Shown one piece after another: positions 41,185 through 52,435 of a DNA stretch of 64,000 bases. The position numbers and the translations under genes are program-made. Source of the DNA: Haematococcus lacustris (taxonomy: Eukaryota > Chlorophyta > Chlorophyceae > Chlamydomonadales > Haematococcaceae); contig JASKMD010000017.1 in the NCBI GenBank assembly GCA_030144725.1, positions 11,500,409-11,564,408 on the forward strand, given 5' to 3'. The notes under the pieces are model-generated. The model did no database searches. It worked only from the letters and a program-made list of their open reading frames with translations, and was not told the DNA's origin. Each line of letters starts with the position of its first letter. The stretch's first letter is position 1.

Positions 41185-43916
41185 ATGCAGGCCTGCGCTC
41201 GTAGCGCCGCGAGTCATCGAAGCGTGTACCACTTTCGTCGATCCGCTGTCACCCCGCATCTCCCTCGTCGCATGGCTGCGTCAGCGTCCAGGAAGACGGT
41301 TCTTGTGCCAAGTAAGGGTGGCGAGCGCGGATGTCTGCAGCAACTAGCCCGTTGTGGTGTTTACATGTATGGCACCCACTGCGCAGTTGCCAATGGCAGT
41401 GAGGAAATGGAGGCAGTCATCATCATTGATGTGCTGCGGCGCGCTGGGGCGGAGGTGAGCTGCTCTAACCTAGGTGTCCACAACGCTTCCAGATGTGCAG
41501 TCCATTGGCCCTGATGCCCTGCAGATGTATGCCCACCTCTTTCTTCTTGTTTGCATGAAATGACATGCAGCCATGCAACCATGCCTTTAGCAGCAAGCGC
41601 CTCGCTATGCAAAATTCTCCTGTCCAGCTGATGATCTTCCCCTTAAGCACGAAGGGGCAGCAGTGGTGTTAGTGCAGCTTTGGCCCTGGACTGCCCAGTG
41701 TGTGGCGCATGCTACACCTGCATGAAAAGGTGACGGTGCTCTTGCCTATTTATGTCTCAGTGCCCTTGCCTGAACAGGTCACGGTGGCCTCAGTCGAGAA
41801 TGAGCTGGTGGTGACATGCAGCCGAGGGGTCAAGCTGCAGGCAGACGTGTCCATGGACAGCGCAGCCAGCAGCACCTATGACGTCATCGCCCTGCCGGTA
41901 TGTGAGGCTGCCAGCCCCAGCTGTCATCCTGAGCACAGGCAGCCATGTGGAATGCAGCGATAGCAACATCTGAAGTGAAGAGCAGCAGCTGGACCCTACA
42001 CCCAGCCACAGGTCAGGGGCAGGCACCCAACCCTGACATATAAAAACAATATAATCCTAAAACCATCAAATAAGATCATAACATCCTCAAATTCGTAGAT
42101 CTTAAAACCATGAAGTAATAGAACCTAGACCCAGGGGACGCAGCGTGTGCAGCTAGCTGTGTAGCAGCCATCTTGCTACGCACATCACCTTGCTCGTGAG
42201 CACAATACACATCTTTTGCATGTTGCATGTAGCATGTATGTCCACCTCTTTCTTCTTGTTTACATGAAGCAGTTGGTAGGTAGGCAGCACAACAAAACTT
42301 ATCCAACTCGGAACAACATGTTGGGCTGTGGGTAATCTCACTCAGCTACTACAAACATGTTGTAGCATCCTCGGTCGCACCCTTGATGACTACAGCACCC
42401 TTGATGTCCCTCATCAGCCCATTGGGACTTTACAGCAGCCAGATGTGGGGCACCAATTTGCTAAAGCAAAGTGCCCAAATGCCCATACCAGTCAAACATG
42501 GCAGTGACACGGCAGAGCCTCAAGAGCTGGCCGCACGCTTCACCAACCTGCACCTGGGATGTGGCTTCTTCTGAGTTCACCCCTGATGGAGGCCAGGCCG
42601 CATTGGTAGGTAGGCAGCTGGCAGCACCTCCTCACCAGCCCAGCGGGCAACCAGTACCAATGCAAAGGCTGCATCAGGTCCCCTCACTAGGGGTGATGTG
42701 TTGTCTGTATGCAGTCGCACACATGGCATGAGCGCCTTCCACCTACACTGTTGCCTGACCTCTGTCCTCTGACAGAGCTATAGTCTGAGGTTGGCATGAC
42801 AAACCTGCACTGATGTAAGCTGATGACAGTTCAACAGGGAAGGAGCATTACTGTGCCGCAGCAGGCTGCTGCTGTTGGGCCTTGGGTGGCTGTTCATGCA
42901 GCTGCTTGTACCCCAAGGGAGGCCCGCAGATTTGCAGCATCTCAACACAACGGACTTGACTTTGACGATCTGTCCTGCAGAGATGTAGGACTCTCCCTTC
43001 AAGCTTGGCTTGCATGTCAGCATGCCGCATGCAGCATGCAGTTCTCTCCTGCCTGTCCGTTCCCTGCCCGGCTCCGCACACGCGAGAAGCTAAGCTGCCA
43101 GGCCCCCACCTTGCCCACCCTGCCTCCACCTCCGTCCTGACCACCTCACCCTACTCACCTCACCCTACCCACCTCCCACCTCACCCTACTCACCTCACCT
43201 CCGCCCTGACCACCTCACCTACTCATCCCATGCTACAGACCTCTCCCCCTCTGCCCATCTGCAGGGAGGCATGCCCGGGGCCGAGCGGCTACGCGACTGC
43301 GGGGCCCTGGAGCGCCTGCTGCGCGAGCAGGCTGCAGCAGGGAGGCACACTGCCGCCATCTGCGCCACCCCTGCCGTGTTCTTGGAGGCCAAGGGGCTGG
43401 TGGGGGAGGGGGCCAAGGTCACGGCACACCCAGCCTTTGCAGACAAGCTGAAGAACCAGAGGTGAGGAGCCCCAGGGAGGGCACCAGGGGGCCGCAGTGG
43501 CCTGCAAGATTGTGGTGCCTCCCTGGCTGCTCGCCCAGCACACGCCTGCTTGCTGGCCCCGTTATGTCGGCCCTGTTATGACAGCCCCGTTATGGTGCGG
43601 CACGACACACCACCACCCTTTCTCTGACTTAGCCATTGCGTTGGTACATGTTGCCCGCTGGGCTGCTGAGGGAGGTGCTGGCACCGCTGAGCCCCTAGCT
43701 GCCCTGGCCACCCTGCCCCTTGCCCCCTGCCCCTTGCCCCTGCTACTGTGCCCCAGTGCCGTGTCAGAGCGCGTGGTGGTGGACGGTCTACTCACCACCA
43801 GCCGCGGCCCAGGAACTGCGTTTGAGTTTGCGTTGTCCCTTGTCAAGCAGCTGTACGGGGAGGAGAAGTTGCAGGCGGTGGCGGCACCCATGGTCATGTA
43901 CCCCTACTCAGTTTGA
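41185..43916 (+). CDS. DJ-1/PARK7 family protein (glyoxalase/deglycase-like)
   Basis: Exons at about 41185-41311, 41387-41454, 41778-41897, 43265-43461 and 43757-43916 give 223 aa in frame. The N-terminal 35 residues (MQACARSAASHRSVYHFRRS) are Arg/Ser/Ala-rich, suggesting a plastid or mitochondrial transit peptide. The DJ-1 core follows: [34 protein letters not shown] (with the conserved Glu of EEME), YDVIALPGGMPGAERL, the nucleophile-elbow AAICATPAVFLEAKGL with the reactive Cys, and VVVDGLLTTSRGPGTAFEFALSLV. It is a single-domain form, unlike the fused two-domain plant proteins. The family detoxifies glyoxals and senses oxidation. Intron 3 (41898-43264) is swollen by transposon fragments, including Fanzor pieces. 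Confidence 0.93.
42115..42602. repeat. Fanzor-flank repeats within DJ-1 intron 3
   Basis: 42165-42215 repeats CGCACATCACCTTGCTCGTG, seen also at 30258. 42295-42400 is a copy of the subfamily-B 3' flank. 42403-42602 holds sequence I cannot place. No intact gene is present. Confidence 0.6.
42313..42363. ncRNA. Candidate structured RNA element (copy 2)
   Basis: Arms CAACATGTTGG (42314-42324) and CAAACATGTTG (42352-42362) pair at 10 of 11 positions, plus an extra outer A-T pair. They surround the same loop core ATCTCACTCAGCTACT as copy 1 at 38634. Compared with copy 1, stem positions 5 and 8 changed on both arms so that pairing is kept. No Fanzor coding sequence directly adjoins this copy. Confidence 0.45.
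42603..42920 (-). pseudogene. Fanzor subfamily A 3' end: C-terminal codons plus 3' flank
   Basis: Minus strand: PLGYKQLHEQPPKAQQQQPA then AAQ and a stop at 42848. It is clearly related to the end of the copy at 51022 (ALGFKKLRERAPKAQAQQPV). Upstream of about 42920 the similarity is lost. Beyond the stop, 42603-42847 is the conserved 3' flank also found alone at 30323, including hairpin CTCTGTC (42760-42766) with GACAGAG (42771-42777). It lies in DJ-1 intron 3, antisense to that gene. Confidence 0.7.
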
Positions 43917-44412
43917 TCATATCAATTGACGCTCAAGAGCAGCAGGTCTGACAACCCCTGCCCGGGAAGCTTCAGCATCTACATCCCCTGCAGCCATTGC
44001 GGCCACTGTGGGCGTCAAACATGGCAGCCTAACCTCGGAATGCAGGCAGTGGTGGCAGCCAAGGTCAGGTGTCGCTGTTTAGGGCAGGACCGCAGTTGCA
44101 AGTTTAAACCACCATTGGATCCGCACTTGATGTATGTTGCTCTGCAAGAGACACACTAAGCGTTGGCGGCACCAGCTGGTGAGTCAACATGATAAGCAAT
44201 ACGGTGCTGCGCGGCGAGGCACAGTGCGGTAGGGCACGTAACCGGCCGCTCGAGCCCATGCTACATACATCATACTCATCGCTGCGTTGTGAGACCACGC
44301 AAACGCCAACAATATGGCGACAAGGAAGTTAAGCAACTGTGCTATAACTGGGTGCTAGCTTAGTTGGGCGCCAGCCTAGTCTACAAACATGATATACATG
44401 GACCACCAGCGA
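43917..44412. other. Intergenic between convergent DJ-1 and OEP61-like genes
   Basis: About 500 bases holding the two 3' UTRs. I see no open frame or repeat of note. Confidence 0.5.
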
Positions 44413-47400
44413 TCACATCACCCCTAACCACCTCAACAGCACCGCCAAGAGCAGGACAAGCAGCGCCGCGACCAGCAGTGGTCGGCTGTACAGAAACTCT
44501 TTGGCCCTCGATACCACTCGCGCTCCCGACTGCACGACCGTCGCCGCTTTGACCATCATCTTCAGCTGCGTATCCGACATGCCTTGCATCTGCTCCACCA
44601 TAGCCTCGGCTTGCGCTTGCGACCTGCGGCACCACGCGACATGAGTGCATCGCTGCAACCAGCCCCACCACAGCTGATTCTCATCTGTGTTCCAGGACTC
44701 ATGCTTTCTTAGCTGCTGTGGTTGTGCTGGTCTATGTCGGAGGGTGGAGGGTGGTAGGGATGAGGAGTGCGACAAGAACAAGTGCATGCGGCCGTGGTTG
44801 CAGGAGGCATGGCCAGTAGATTGAGCCATGCTGAGCCATGCCCTCCCAATCCCTATGATTAATGAGGTCGCTGCCACAAACATCACAATCATTGATGCAG
44901 CCGCTGACACTGCTCTAGCCGCTTTTCCTGCAACGGCACCTATTGCTGCTGCTGTTGCTGCTGCCAGGAAGTGTACAGCACAATGATGGGTTGGAGTCAG
45001 GACAAGGCGATGCCACCCACTTGACTAGGCCCGATGCCTGCACCATGCTTGCCATGCTGGCCTTGTCCATGCCCTTCATCATCTTCAACGCAGCCTCCAT
45101 CATGCCTGGGTCATTCATCTTGCTCATCATGTCAGCAGGGAGCTGGCCGCTGGCACTCAGGCCTGGCAGGCGCCCTGACGCTGACCCGGAGGGCCCAGCG
45201 CCCATCATGGCTGCCATGCTGCAAGGCAAACAGCGCGGCAGCACCAGCAGCAGCAACAATAGCAGGGGTCAGGGTAAATACCTTGTAGGGAGCCACACAT
45301 TTAGACGACAGTAGGGTGGCAGGTTGCTGCAGCCGCTCTCTTACCTTCCCTGTACCGGTCACTGCCTGGCACAACCCGGCCCACACCCTGTCTCATGCAC
45401 AGCCTAGCTCTGCTCTGCTCTGCTCTGCGTCCTCCCAAACTGCGGTACCCTGACCCAACCCACCTGGCCGTGCCTGCCACGGTGGCCCACACTTCCCCCT
45501 CCCTTCCCCTCCCTCCTCCCCGCTGCTCACCTCTGCATATCCTCTGGAGACATCTTGGACATCATGTCAGCCGCTGCCTTGGCCAGCTCAGGCGTCAAGG
45601 CAGGCATACCTGGCCCTGCCCCTCCCAGCCCTGACCCCAGGCCTGACCCTGGCCCTGCCCCAAGCCCTGCCGTCATGGCTTGCAACTGCTCTGGCGGCAG
45701 GCTGGACATCATGTCGGCCGCCATCTTCATCATCTCTGGGGTCATCATGGCAGCCAGGTCACCAGCTGCTGCTGCACCTGACACGCCGGGGGGCCCAGGG
45801 GTCAGGCTGCGGGACCCCCCTGGCCCGGCATCTGACACTGCCCCTGCTGATGTGCTGGTGGAAGGACCAGCAGCGCCATTGGGCATGCAGCCTGAGTTGG
45901 CTCCAAATGCTTTTAGCTGCTCTGCAAACCACAACGCATGCAGGTCAATGATTGAGCAGCAGCATCCATGCACATGGATACTGTGCATAGCATGCACCGC
46001 ATGGGACACACAGTGCCAGGCAAGTGAGAAACCACATGTTATTGTGCATGCATGGGGGCATGGTTGTAGTTCGCTACTGCGCATGCGCTCTTTAGGTCTT
46101 AACCGTTTGTAAGCCCACCCAGGGGTCTCAGTCCAAGGTACCCTGCCTGACAATGTGCCTACCTCAAACCTATCTTGCCCCACTGGCCTGCTTGCTTTCC
46201 TGTCAACTGCGCCGCCTGCCTGCCTGCTTGCTAGCCTGTCTGCATGCCAACTGTCTGCCTGTCTGCCTGCCAGCCTTCCTCCCTGCATGCTTGCTTGCTT
46301 GCCTGCCTTGCTGCCTGCCAGCCCACTTACCTGCCTCCCAGCTGGCCTGCCTGCCTGCCTGCCTCACCTGGGTTCATCTTCCCCACCATGTCCTGCGCGG
46401 CTGCAAACACCTCAGGCTTGCGCTGCATTGCTGCCACAGCCTCAGCCACTGCTGCTGGGTCCTGAGGCGAGCGGGCCAGCTTGGCTAGCAGGTCAGGCGG
46501 CAGGGCTGCAGGCACAGCAGGGGGCAAGCCAGGGAGCCAGGTCAGGCAAGGTGTGAAGGGGACAGAAGCATGACGAGCATAGGCAATCAAGGAGAAAGGC
46601 AAGCAAGTGTATGGCAGAGGGGCAGCGGCAGCAGCACTGCACTTGGCATCACCACTGCCGTCAACACCCTGCCTGGTGCACACCTTCCAGCAAGCCCCGC
46701 CCCACGCCCCCTTGCCCTTATGTAGCCAGGGGGGCAGGGGGTGAGTACGGGTAGCATCATAGCTTCAAATATCTGGGTCCACGGGGTTTGAGCCCGTGAC
46801 CCAAGGATGCAACAGAAAAACTTCTCATGGTGCAACCCGGACTTCACATGCCTCATTACTCTACCCCTCCATCTAACCCTCACCCCTGCTGGTCCTTTAC
46901 CTGCCCCTCCATTGCCTTGTCCTCCTCAGTCCTGATCTGTATGGCTGTCTTGCTGCCTCCCCCTGCTGCCCCACAGCCCACCCCCCTCGGCCCCCGCTCC
47001 ACTCTTCTGCAAGCCAGCCCTGCCTTGCTCACAAGCCCGGCTGCCTCCCCCTCCTGGCCTCCCGACCCCTCCTGCCAGCCTCCCCGCTCTCTGTCAGGTG
47101 TCACTCACCTGCCTGCATCTTCATCATGGCATCCAGCTGCTGTGGCTCCATGCCCTCCATCATGCGCCGGCTGGCCTGGAGCTGCTGGCGTGTCATGGGG
47201 GCCCCCATGCTGCTGGTCAGCTGGTGCAGCTGCTCGTCGCTCATGCTGGGTAGCACTGAGTCAAGCTGCAGCACAGCACGGCAGCACAGGCCAGGCCAGG
47301 CAGACCCTGGTGGTTGGCGAGCCACCCGACACTGCATGGTCACATCATGGTCATTCCAGCATGGTCAGGAGCATGAACAGACCAGGACAGGCGGACCCCA

Positions 47401-50400
47401 GCTTAGAGATCGGCTCCGCCTGCACAGCTGCATGTCACACATGCCGGCGCCTGCCATGCATGGTTGGCTGCCCACCCCACCTGGGGGCCCTCCAGCCGCC
47501 TACACCTTCCCCATCCTTTCCCCCTCCCCTCCCCTCCCCTCCCCACTACCTACCTTGCATCCCTGCCCCTGCAGCTCACCTGCTTGGCCCAGTCCGGGTT
47601 CTTGCGCATGAGCTCAGCAGTACGCTGGTACATGTCTGCTGACAGAGCTGGCCCTGCCCCTGACGCTGCGGCGCTGCCTGACCCTCCAGCACCCTCAACT
47701 ATTTCCTCGACAGTGCAGCGCTGCGCTGCGGTGCTGCTGCTGTCAGGGTTTGAGCTGGGACTGGTGGTCGCCTGATTAGACACTGCCGTAGAAGTGTAGC
47801 CTGATGTGGCACGCTGGGCGCTCAATTGGTCCTTGGCTTCCTGCACAGCGTGTCAACAAGGCCAGAGAAGTGGCTGGCATGTGTGCACCCATTTTTTTGG
47901 AAATAATGTCATACCAAACGGCATGTGGTGCATGCTGTGGGCACAAAAGGGGATCACACACATGGTGCAGGGAGCAAAGCAGGCCCCAAGCAGTGAGTGG
48001 CCTGCAGGGTGCATCATGACTCGGCAGTCATGGCTCGGCATCATGGCTCGGCAACACCTAGTGCATGGAGGAGTGCTTCAGGGATATGGGCATGGTCCAG
48101 GCAGGTGTTGTCAAGCAGCTGCTGAGAGAGGTGCCAGGGCAAGGCTGGGCGCCGCCAGCGGGATTGCAAGGCGGCCCAACTTGTGCTGACCATGTGGTCA
48201 GCCCATGTGGTCGGCATGCTGGCCTTGTGTCTGGCTGCTCGCATCTGCTGGGGCACCATCCAGCCCTGAGGGGCAGAGGAGCTAGCTGGGACCAGGTGAA
48301 ACATGCAAGTGTCTACAGCAACTCAGGTTCAGGGTCACTTCCTTCACTCATTCCATACACGCCTTTTTGCCCCTCCCTTGCTTTGACCAGCCACCCCTCC
48401 CCTTGCAAATCTGATGCGCCACTTCACCCATGGCAGCTCCCTCTGGCCTGCTGACCTGCAGCTTGTCGCGAATGAGCGCCTGCTGGGTGGGGTCATGGCT
48501 GCTCAGCCGCACTGCCTGGGCCAGGTCCTCTGTCGCCTGGGCCCACTGCCCGCTGCCCAGCATCGCCTGACCTCGCCGGTACAACGCCTTCAAGCTTGAT
48601 GGGTCACCTGGAGGCAGGTGGGTGGGTGGGTAGGGCAGGGAGGTAGGGTGGTGGGTGGGTGGGTGGGTGGGGCAGGGAGATAGGTGGGTAGGTGGGTGGG
48701 TGGGTGGGTGGGTGGGTGGGTGGGTGGGTGGGTGGGTGGGTGGGTGGGTGGGTGGGTGGGTGGGTGGGTGGGTGGGTGGGTGGGTGGGTGGGTGGGTGGG
48801 TGGGTGGGTGGGTGGGTGGGTGGGTGGGTGGGTGGGTGGGTGGGTGGGTGGGTGGGTGGGTGGGTGGGTGGGTGGGTGGGTGGGTGGGTGGGTGGGTGGG
48901 TGGGTGGGTGGGTGGGTGGGTGGGTGGGTGGGTGGGTGGGTGGGTGGGTGGGTGGGTGGGTGGGTGGGTGGGTGGGTGGGTGGGTGGGTGGGTGGGTGGG
49001 TGGGTGGGTGGGTGGGTGGGTGGGTGGGTGGGTGGGTGGGTGGGTGGGTGGGTGGGGAGATATGTCAAGGTCACCTAGATAAACCGCCAAGGGCCAGTGA
49101 GGAGCCAGGCTTGTGGCGCTCGCCCCAATATGCAAAAGCACTCGGCCCCTCTGCCCCTCTGCCCTGTTGCTCTGCTGCCCTACTGCACCTGTGCCCCTCT
49201 GCCCTGCTGCCTCTCTGCCCCTCAGCCGCTCTGCCCTGCTGCTCCAGCCAGACGCACCCTGCAGCACCTCATTGCACTGAGCAATGCATTTCGCCCAGTC
49301 CTTGAGGTTGAGGTAGCAGCTGCTCAGGTTCAGGGTGCAGGCAGTGCGCAGCTCCTGTGACGTGGTGTTGCTGTGGCCGGCCACGTTGCTTTTGGCACGC
49401 TCGTACTTCTCCACAGCTTCCTTGAACTTGCCGGCACTGTGCAATGCATTGCCCTCGGCCTTCAGCTGCTGACTGGCCTGCTGGCAGGCAGGCGCCACCA
49501 GCAGCCACACTGTCATCACTGTGGTAACAATAACCGCCACCACCAGCAGCATCGCAACCGCCACAACCGCCATAACCACAGCCACGCGCAGCAGCACCAG
49601 AGCCTATACAAGCAACAGCAGCACCACTGCAACTACCAACAGCAGCAGCACCACTAGCATGGCAACCAGCACCTGCAGCAGCATGCAGTGGGCACTGTGC
49701 ATAGGCAGCACGCAGGTCTGTGTGAGCTGAGGTTGTGGTGAGGGTACTGGGCATAGCCAGGACTGCAACACAACAGTCAGGTAAGCATGGCCCTGCAAGA
49801 GCCCATGGCGGTTGCTGAAGGTGTGCAGGTGACAAGGTACGCCTGCATTGCCTGCTGTGGATGGCAGTGAGTATGTGGGTCTGGGCTACATGACGCACCA
49901 TGCCAGGCCCAGCACGTGGCACAGCAGTGTGTGGCTATTAATCTTCCCTGAGGCATGTCAGCTAACCCTATCTCAGGCCAGAGGCACAGTGCCGGAGGAG
50001 TCAGGCAAGAGTTGCAGATGGCCTGCACTGCGTGGATGTGCCATGTCTATGCTGCCCTCTTTGCAGAGCAAGCAAAGGGATGTTGGCAGGTGGGATGATG
50101 GAGGACGGCCGTGCATGGGGTGTGTGTAGTTGTGCAGACCCTGTTTTAGCGTCATGGTCTTGAAGCATGCGGGCTATTTGCTGCAGCCCCTCCATACCGT
50201 GAGCACATATTGCTGCTGTGCTGATAGCTGGGCAGTGGCCTGGGTGGTGGCTCGCTGCAGGTCGTCAGCTGACATGTTCTTCATCTGCTCCTGTGCCCTC
50301 TGCATGTCTGCTGCGGACATGCCTGCTGCCATGGACTGAGCCTGGGCCATCATCTCGGGCGTCATGCTGCCCATCATTTTCGACAGCTGCACCAGGAGAA

Positions 50401-50557
50401 GTGGCATCGGCAGAAGCGCTTAAGCATGAGCATGGCCATGGAACCAGTGTCAGGGCTGCCAGACGCGCAGCAGGGGACGTGGCGGGGAACTTGCCTGGTC
50501 GGGCGGGATGTGCTTTAGAGCTTCCATCGCCGCTTTCATGTTCTCTGGCGTCATCAT
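44413..50557 (-). CDS. OEP61/TPR7-like tail-anchored TPR protein
   Basis: Ten exons at about 50557-50495, 50386-50198, 49477-49258, 48607-48456, 47840-47580, 47265-47109, 46505-46368, 45921-45531, 45218-45021 and 44623-44413 give 659 aa in phase. Residues 85-208 are three TPR units (QQLKAEGNALHSAGKFKEAVEKYERA; NLSSCYLNLKDWAKCIAQCNEVL; KALYRRGQAMLGSGQWAQATEDL), a chaperone-binding carboxylate-clamp type. Before and after them are several Met-rich STI1/DP-like motifs (MSAADMQRAQEQMKNMSADDL, MMTPEMMKMAADMMSSLPPEQL). The C-terminus is a single membrane anchor (PLLVAALLVLLLAVLLRWLG). In plants this architecture is OEP61, an Hsp70 receptor on the chloroplast outer envelope and ER, involved in preprotein delivery. 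Intron 1 starts with GC instead of GT. Confidence 0.88.
48618..49053 (+). repeat. (GGGT)n microsatellite in intron 3 of the OEP61-like gene
   Basis: A pure array of about 90 GGGT units (48691-49053) preceded by an impure part. Every frame is open in it (VGGW or THPP peptides), which is an artefact. The + strand could form G-quadruplexes; the pre-mRNA has ACCC repeats. It ends next to the acceptor region of exon 4. Confidence 0.95.
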
Positions 50558-51021
50558 ACTGTCGCAGCAGGACAGCTGCGAGACAATTGTTTAGCTGCGG
50601 TTGTCATCGGACAACGGCCATGCAAGAACATAGCCTATTCGGATGTTGCTCTTAAAGCCTGCTCAAGAAGCGGGTTCGGTCAGTCATGTTTCTCCTGCAC
50701 TGGAGCTTGGTTACACGCGTAGCATCTGGGATCAGTGCATATTATTATGGTCGAAGGGGTCCATTGTATGCCATCGGGCCTGGGTGGCACAGGATTGAAA
50801 AATGAATTGAATAACAATGAGGCCAGCCACCAGCACAGTTGTTCCCCTACTATTACTACAGGGCAGGGGCTGTGTTATCTGTAGTCCGATCTGTTTGCAT
50901 GCAGCAAGCATCCGGTACCACTACGTGATTCACTACCCCAACCCGCTTGCGAAGGCCGGGCAATCTATGATGGCATGAAACACATGCACTGATGTAGGCA
51001 CACACATGCGGTGTACACATG
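50558..51021. other. Intergenic: OEP61-like upstream region and Fanzor 3' flank
   Basis: 50558-50930 should carry the promoter of the minus-strand OEP61-like gene; no motif stands out. 50960-51021 matches the subfamily-A Fanzor flank (GGCATGA...TGCACTGATGTA), but the flank is shorter or more diverged here than at 42603. Confidence 0.45.
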
Positions 51022-52403
51022 CTACTGTGCTACAGGCTGCTGGGCTTGGGCCTTGGGGGCTCGCTCTCGCAGCTTCTTGAAGCCCAGTGCTGGGTACTCC
51101 TTGCCCTGGGCAGGAAGCCTTCCTCGGTGTTGCCACCTGCACAGCTCCAGTGGGCGCCACTTGCTCTCCCCTGCCCGCTGGAGGTTGAGGGCTGCGTTGC
51201 AGTCCCTGTCCACCCATTTGCCAAGGTCCCCAGGGGTGGCCTGGGCCAGCCAAGGGCACCACATGAGCCCCCGCACTGGCGCCTCAAACCGCTTGCTCCA
51301 GGCTGACCGCAACAAGCGGTCCTGCACCTGGCCAGGCTTGGGCTTCCAGCCTTCAAGCCTGGTGGGCTTGCTGCTGTCTAGCTCCTCCTCACAGGGCTGG
51401 GGGCTGTTCAAGATTGAGCTGACCCTGCTGGTGCGGAACTCATCCACAGTCACCACCTTGCCTGGCACCCTGTCGGTTGGCTTGCCGCTGTTGGCCCTCT
51501 CCACTACCTTGCGGCAGGCCTGCAGCACGGCCTTGGCCCCCCACCCACCCCGGGTGCCAATGCCTGCGTTGCCAAAGAACACCACCAGCTGCTTGCGGGT
51601 CCCCCACTCCTGCTGGGACACGCTGGCTGCCTCCTCCTCCAGCTGCATGGCACACAAGATACACACAATGCGCATGACATCCTGGGTAGGACTATGGACA
51701 TGGCACCTAGCAGGTCACATGTGGGGGCGGTCATCAGCCCTTGGCCCTGTCCCTCCCCCCCAACCCTTGGCACTCCCACCTTCATGAAGTAGCGCTCCAG
51801 GACCGTCTCCTGCGCGCCATGCAGCCTCATCCTTTGCTCTGCCCACTTGAGATGCAGGTACTCCCCCCACACTGCATCCCAGGTGGCCAGGGTGACGGCC
51901 ACATGCCTCTGGATGGCCACCAGGGAGGTGCCTGCTGGGGTGGCTGCTGCCAGGTGCTGCAGCTCCAGCTTGATGTTGTCATTCCACCGCTGAGTGTTGC
52001 GGCGAGCCTGGATCAGGCCGCTGTCACGCTGCACCTGGCTCCTGGTCAGCTTGCTCCTGTAGAAGCCTTGCAGTAGGCCATCTGCACGCCACATCCCTGA
52101 AGCTGCGCTGACTGCCTGGATGGCACCAGGGTCCAGCCCCATGCCCATCTGAGTGGCTGGGTCAATGTCAAACATTGGCAACTATCACTCTCGCAAGCGC
52201 AAGCCAGAGGCCAGCCACCAGCACAGCCCCAGGGGACGCCGCCTGATCTCCCCAGTGCGCTGCAGGTCGGGCATTGGTGTCCTAAAGGTTGCCGTTGAGG
52301 GGTCACCCTTGTCAGCCTTGACTGGCTGGGTAGCCTTTGCGGGCTCAGTGCGGTGGGGTGCAGGCAGTGGCTGTCTTGCTCTTGAGGGCTCATCTGCTTG
52401 CAT
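51022..52403 (-). CDS. Fanzor (TnpB-like RuvC nuclease), subfamily A, nearly complete
   Basis: Eukaryotic relatives of TnpB/Cas12 that cut DNA guided by an RNA usually encoded at their own 3' end. Exon 52181-51780 reads PMFDIDPATQMGMGLDPGAI (RuvC-I, catalytic Asp in GLDPG) and on to LHLKWAEQRMRLHGAQETVL. After a GT-AG intron, exon 51642-51022 reads KQLVVFFGNAGIGTRGGWG, VVTVDEFRTSRVSSI (RuvC-II, Glu), VRGLMWCPWL, KWVDRDCNAALNLQRAGESK (RuvC-III, Asp) and ends PKAQAQQPVAQ. All three acidic residues are present. The usual CxxC after RTS is replaced by VSSI, so the zinc ribbon is degenerate. An in-frame N-terminal part starts at ATG 52403 (MQADEPSRARQPLP, then TATFRTPMPDLQRTGEIRRR), but TGA and TAG (52187-52182) separate it from the core. 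The gene is either decayed or has an unrecognised intron. Arg-rich basic segments could bind nucleic acid. Confidence 0.82.
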
Positions 52404-52435
52404 CGCCGCCTTCACCCTCCTTCTCCCCTCACAGT

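Noticed and set aside
42848..43144. Minus-strand 98-codon frame as a separate gene
   Set aside because: Only its last 20-30 codons have meaning, as the end of a Fanzor. The rest is DJ-1 intron read backwards.
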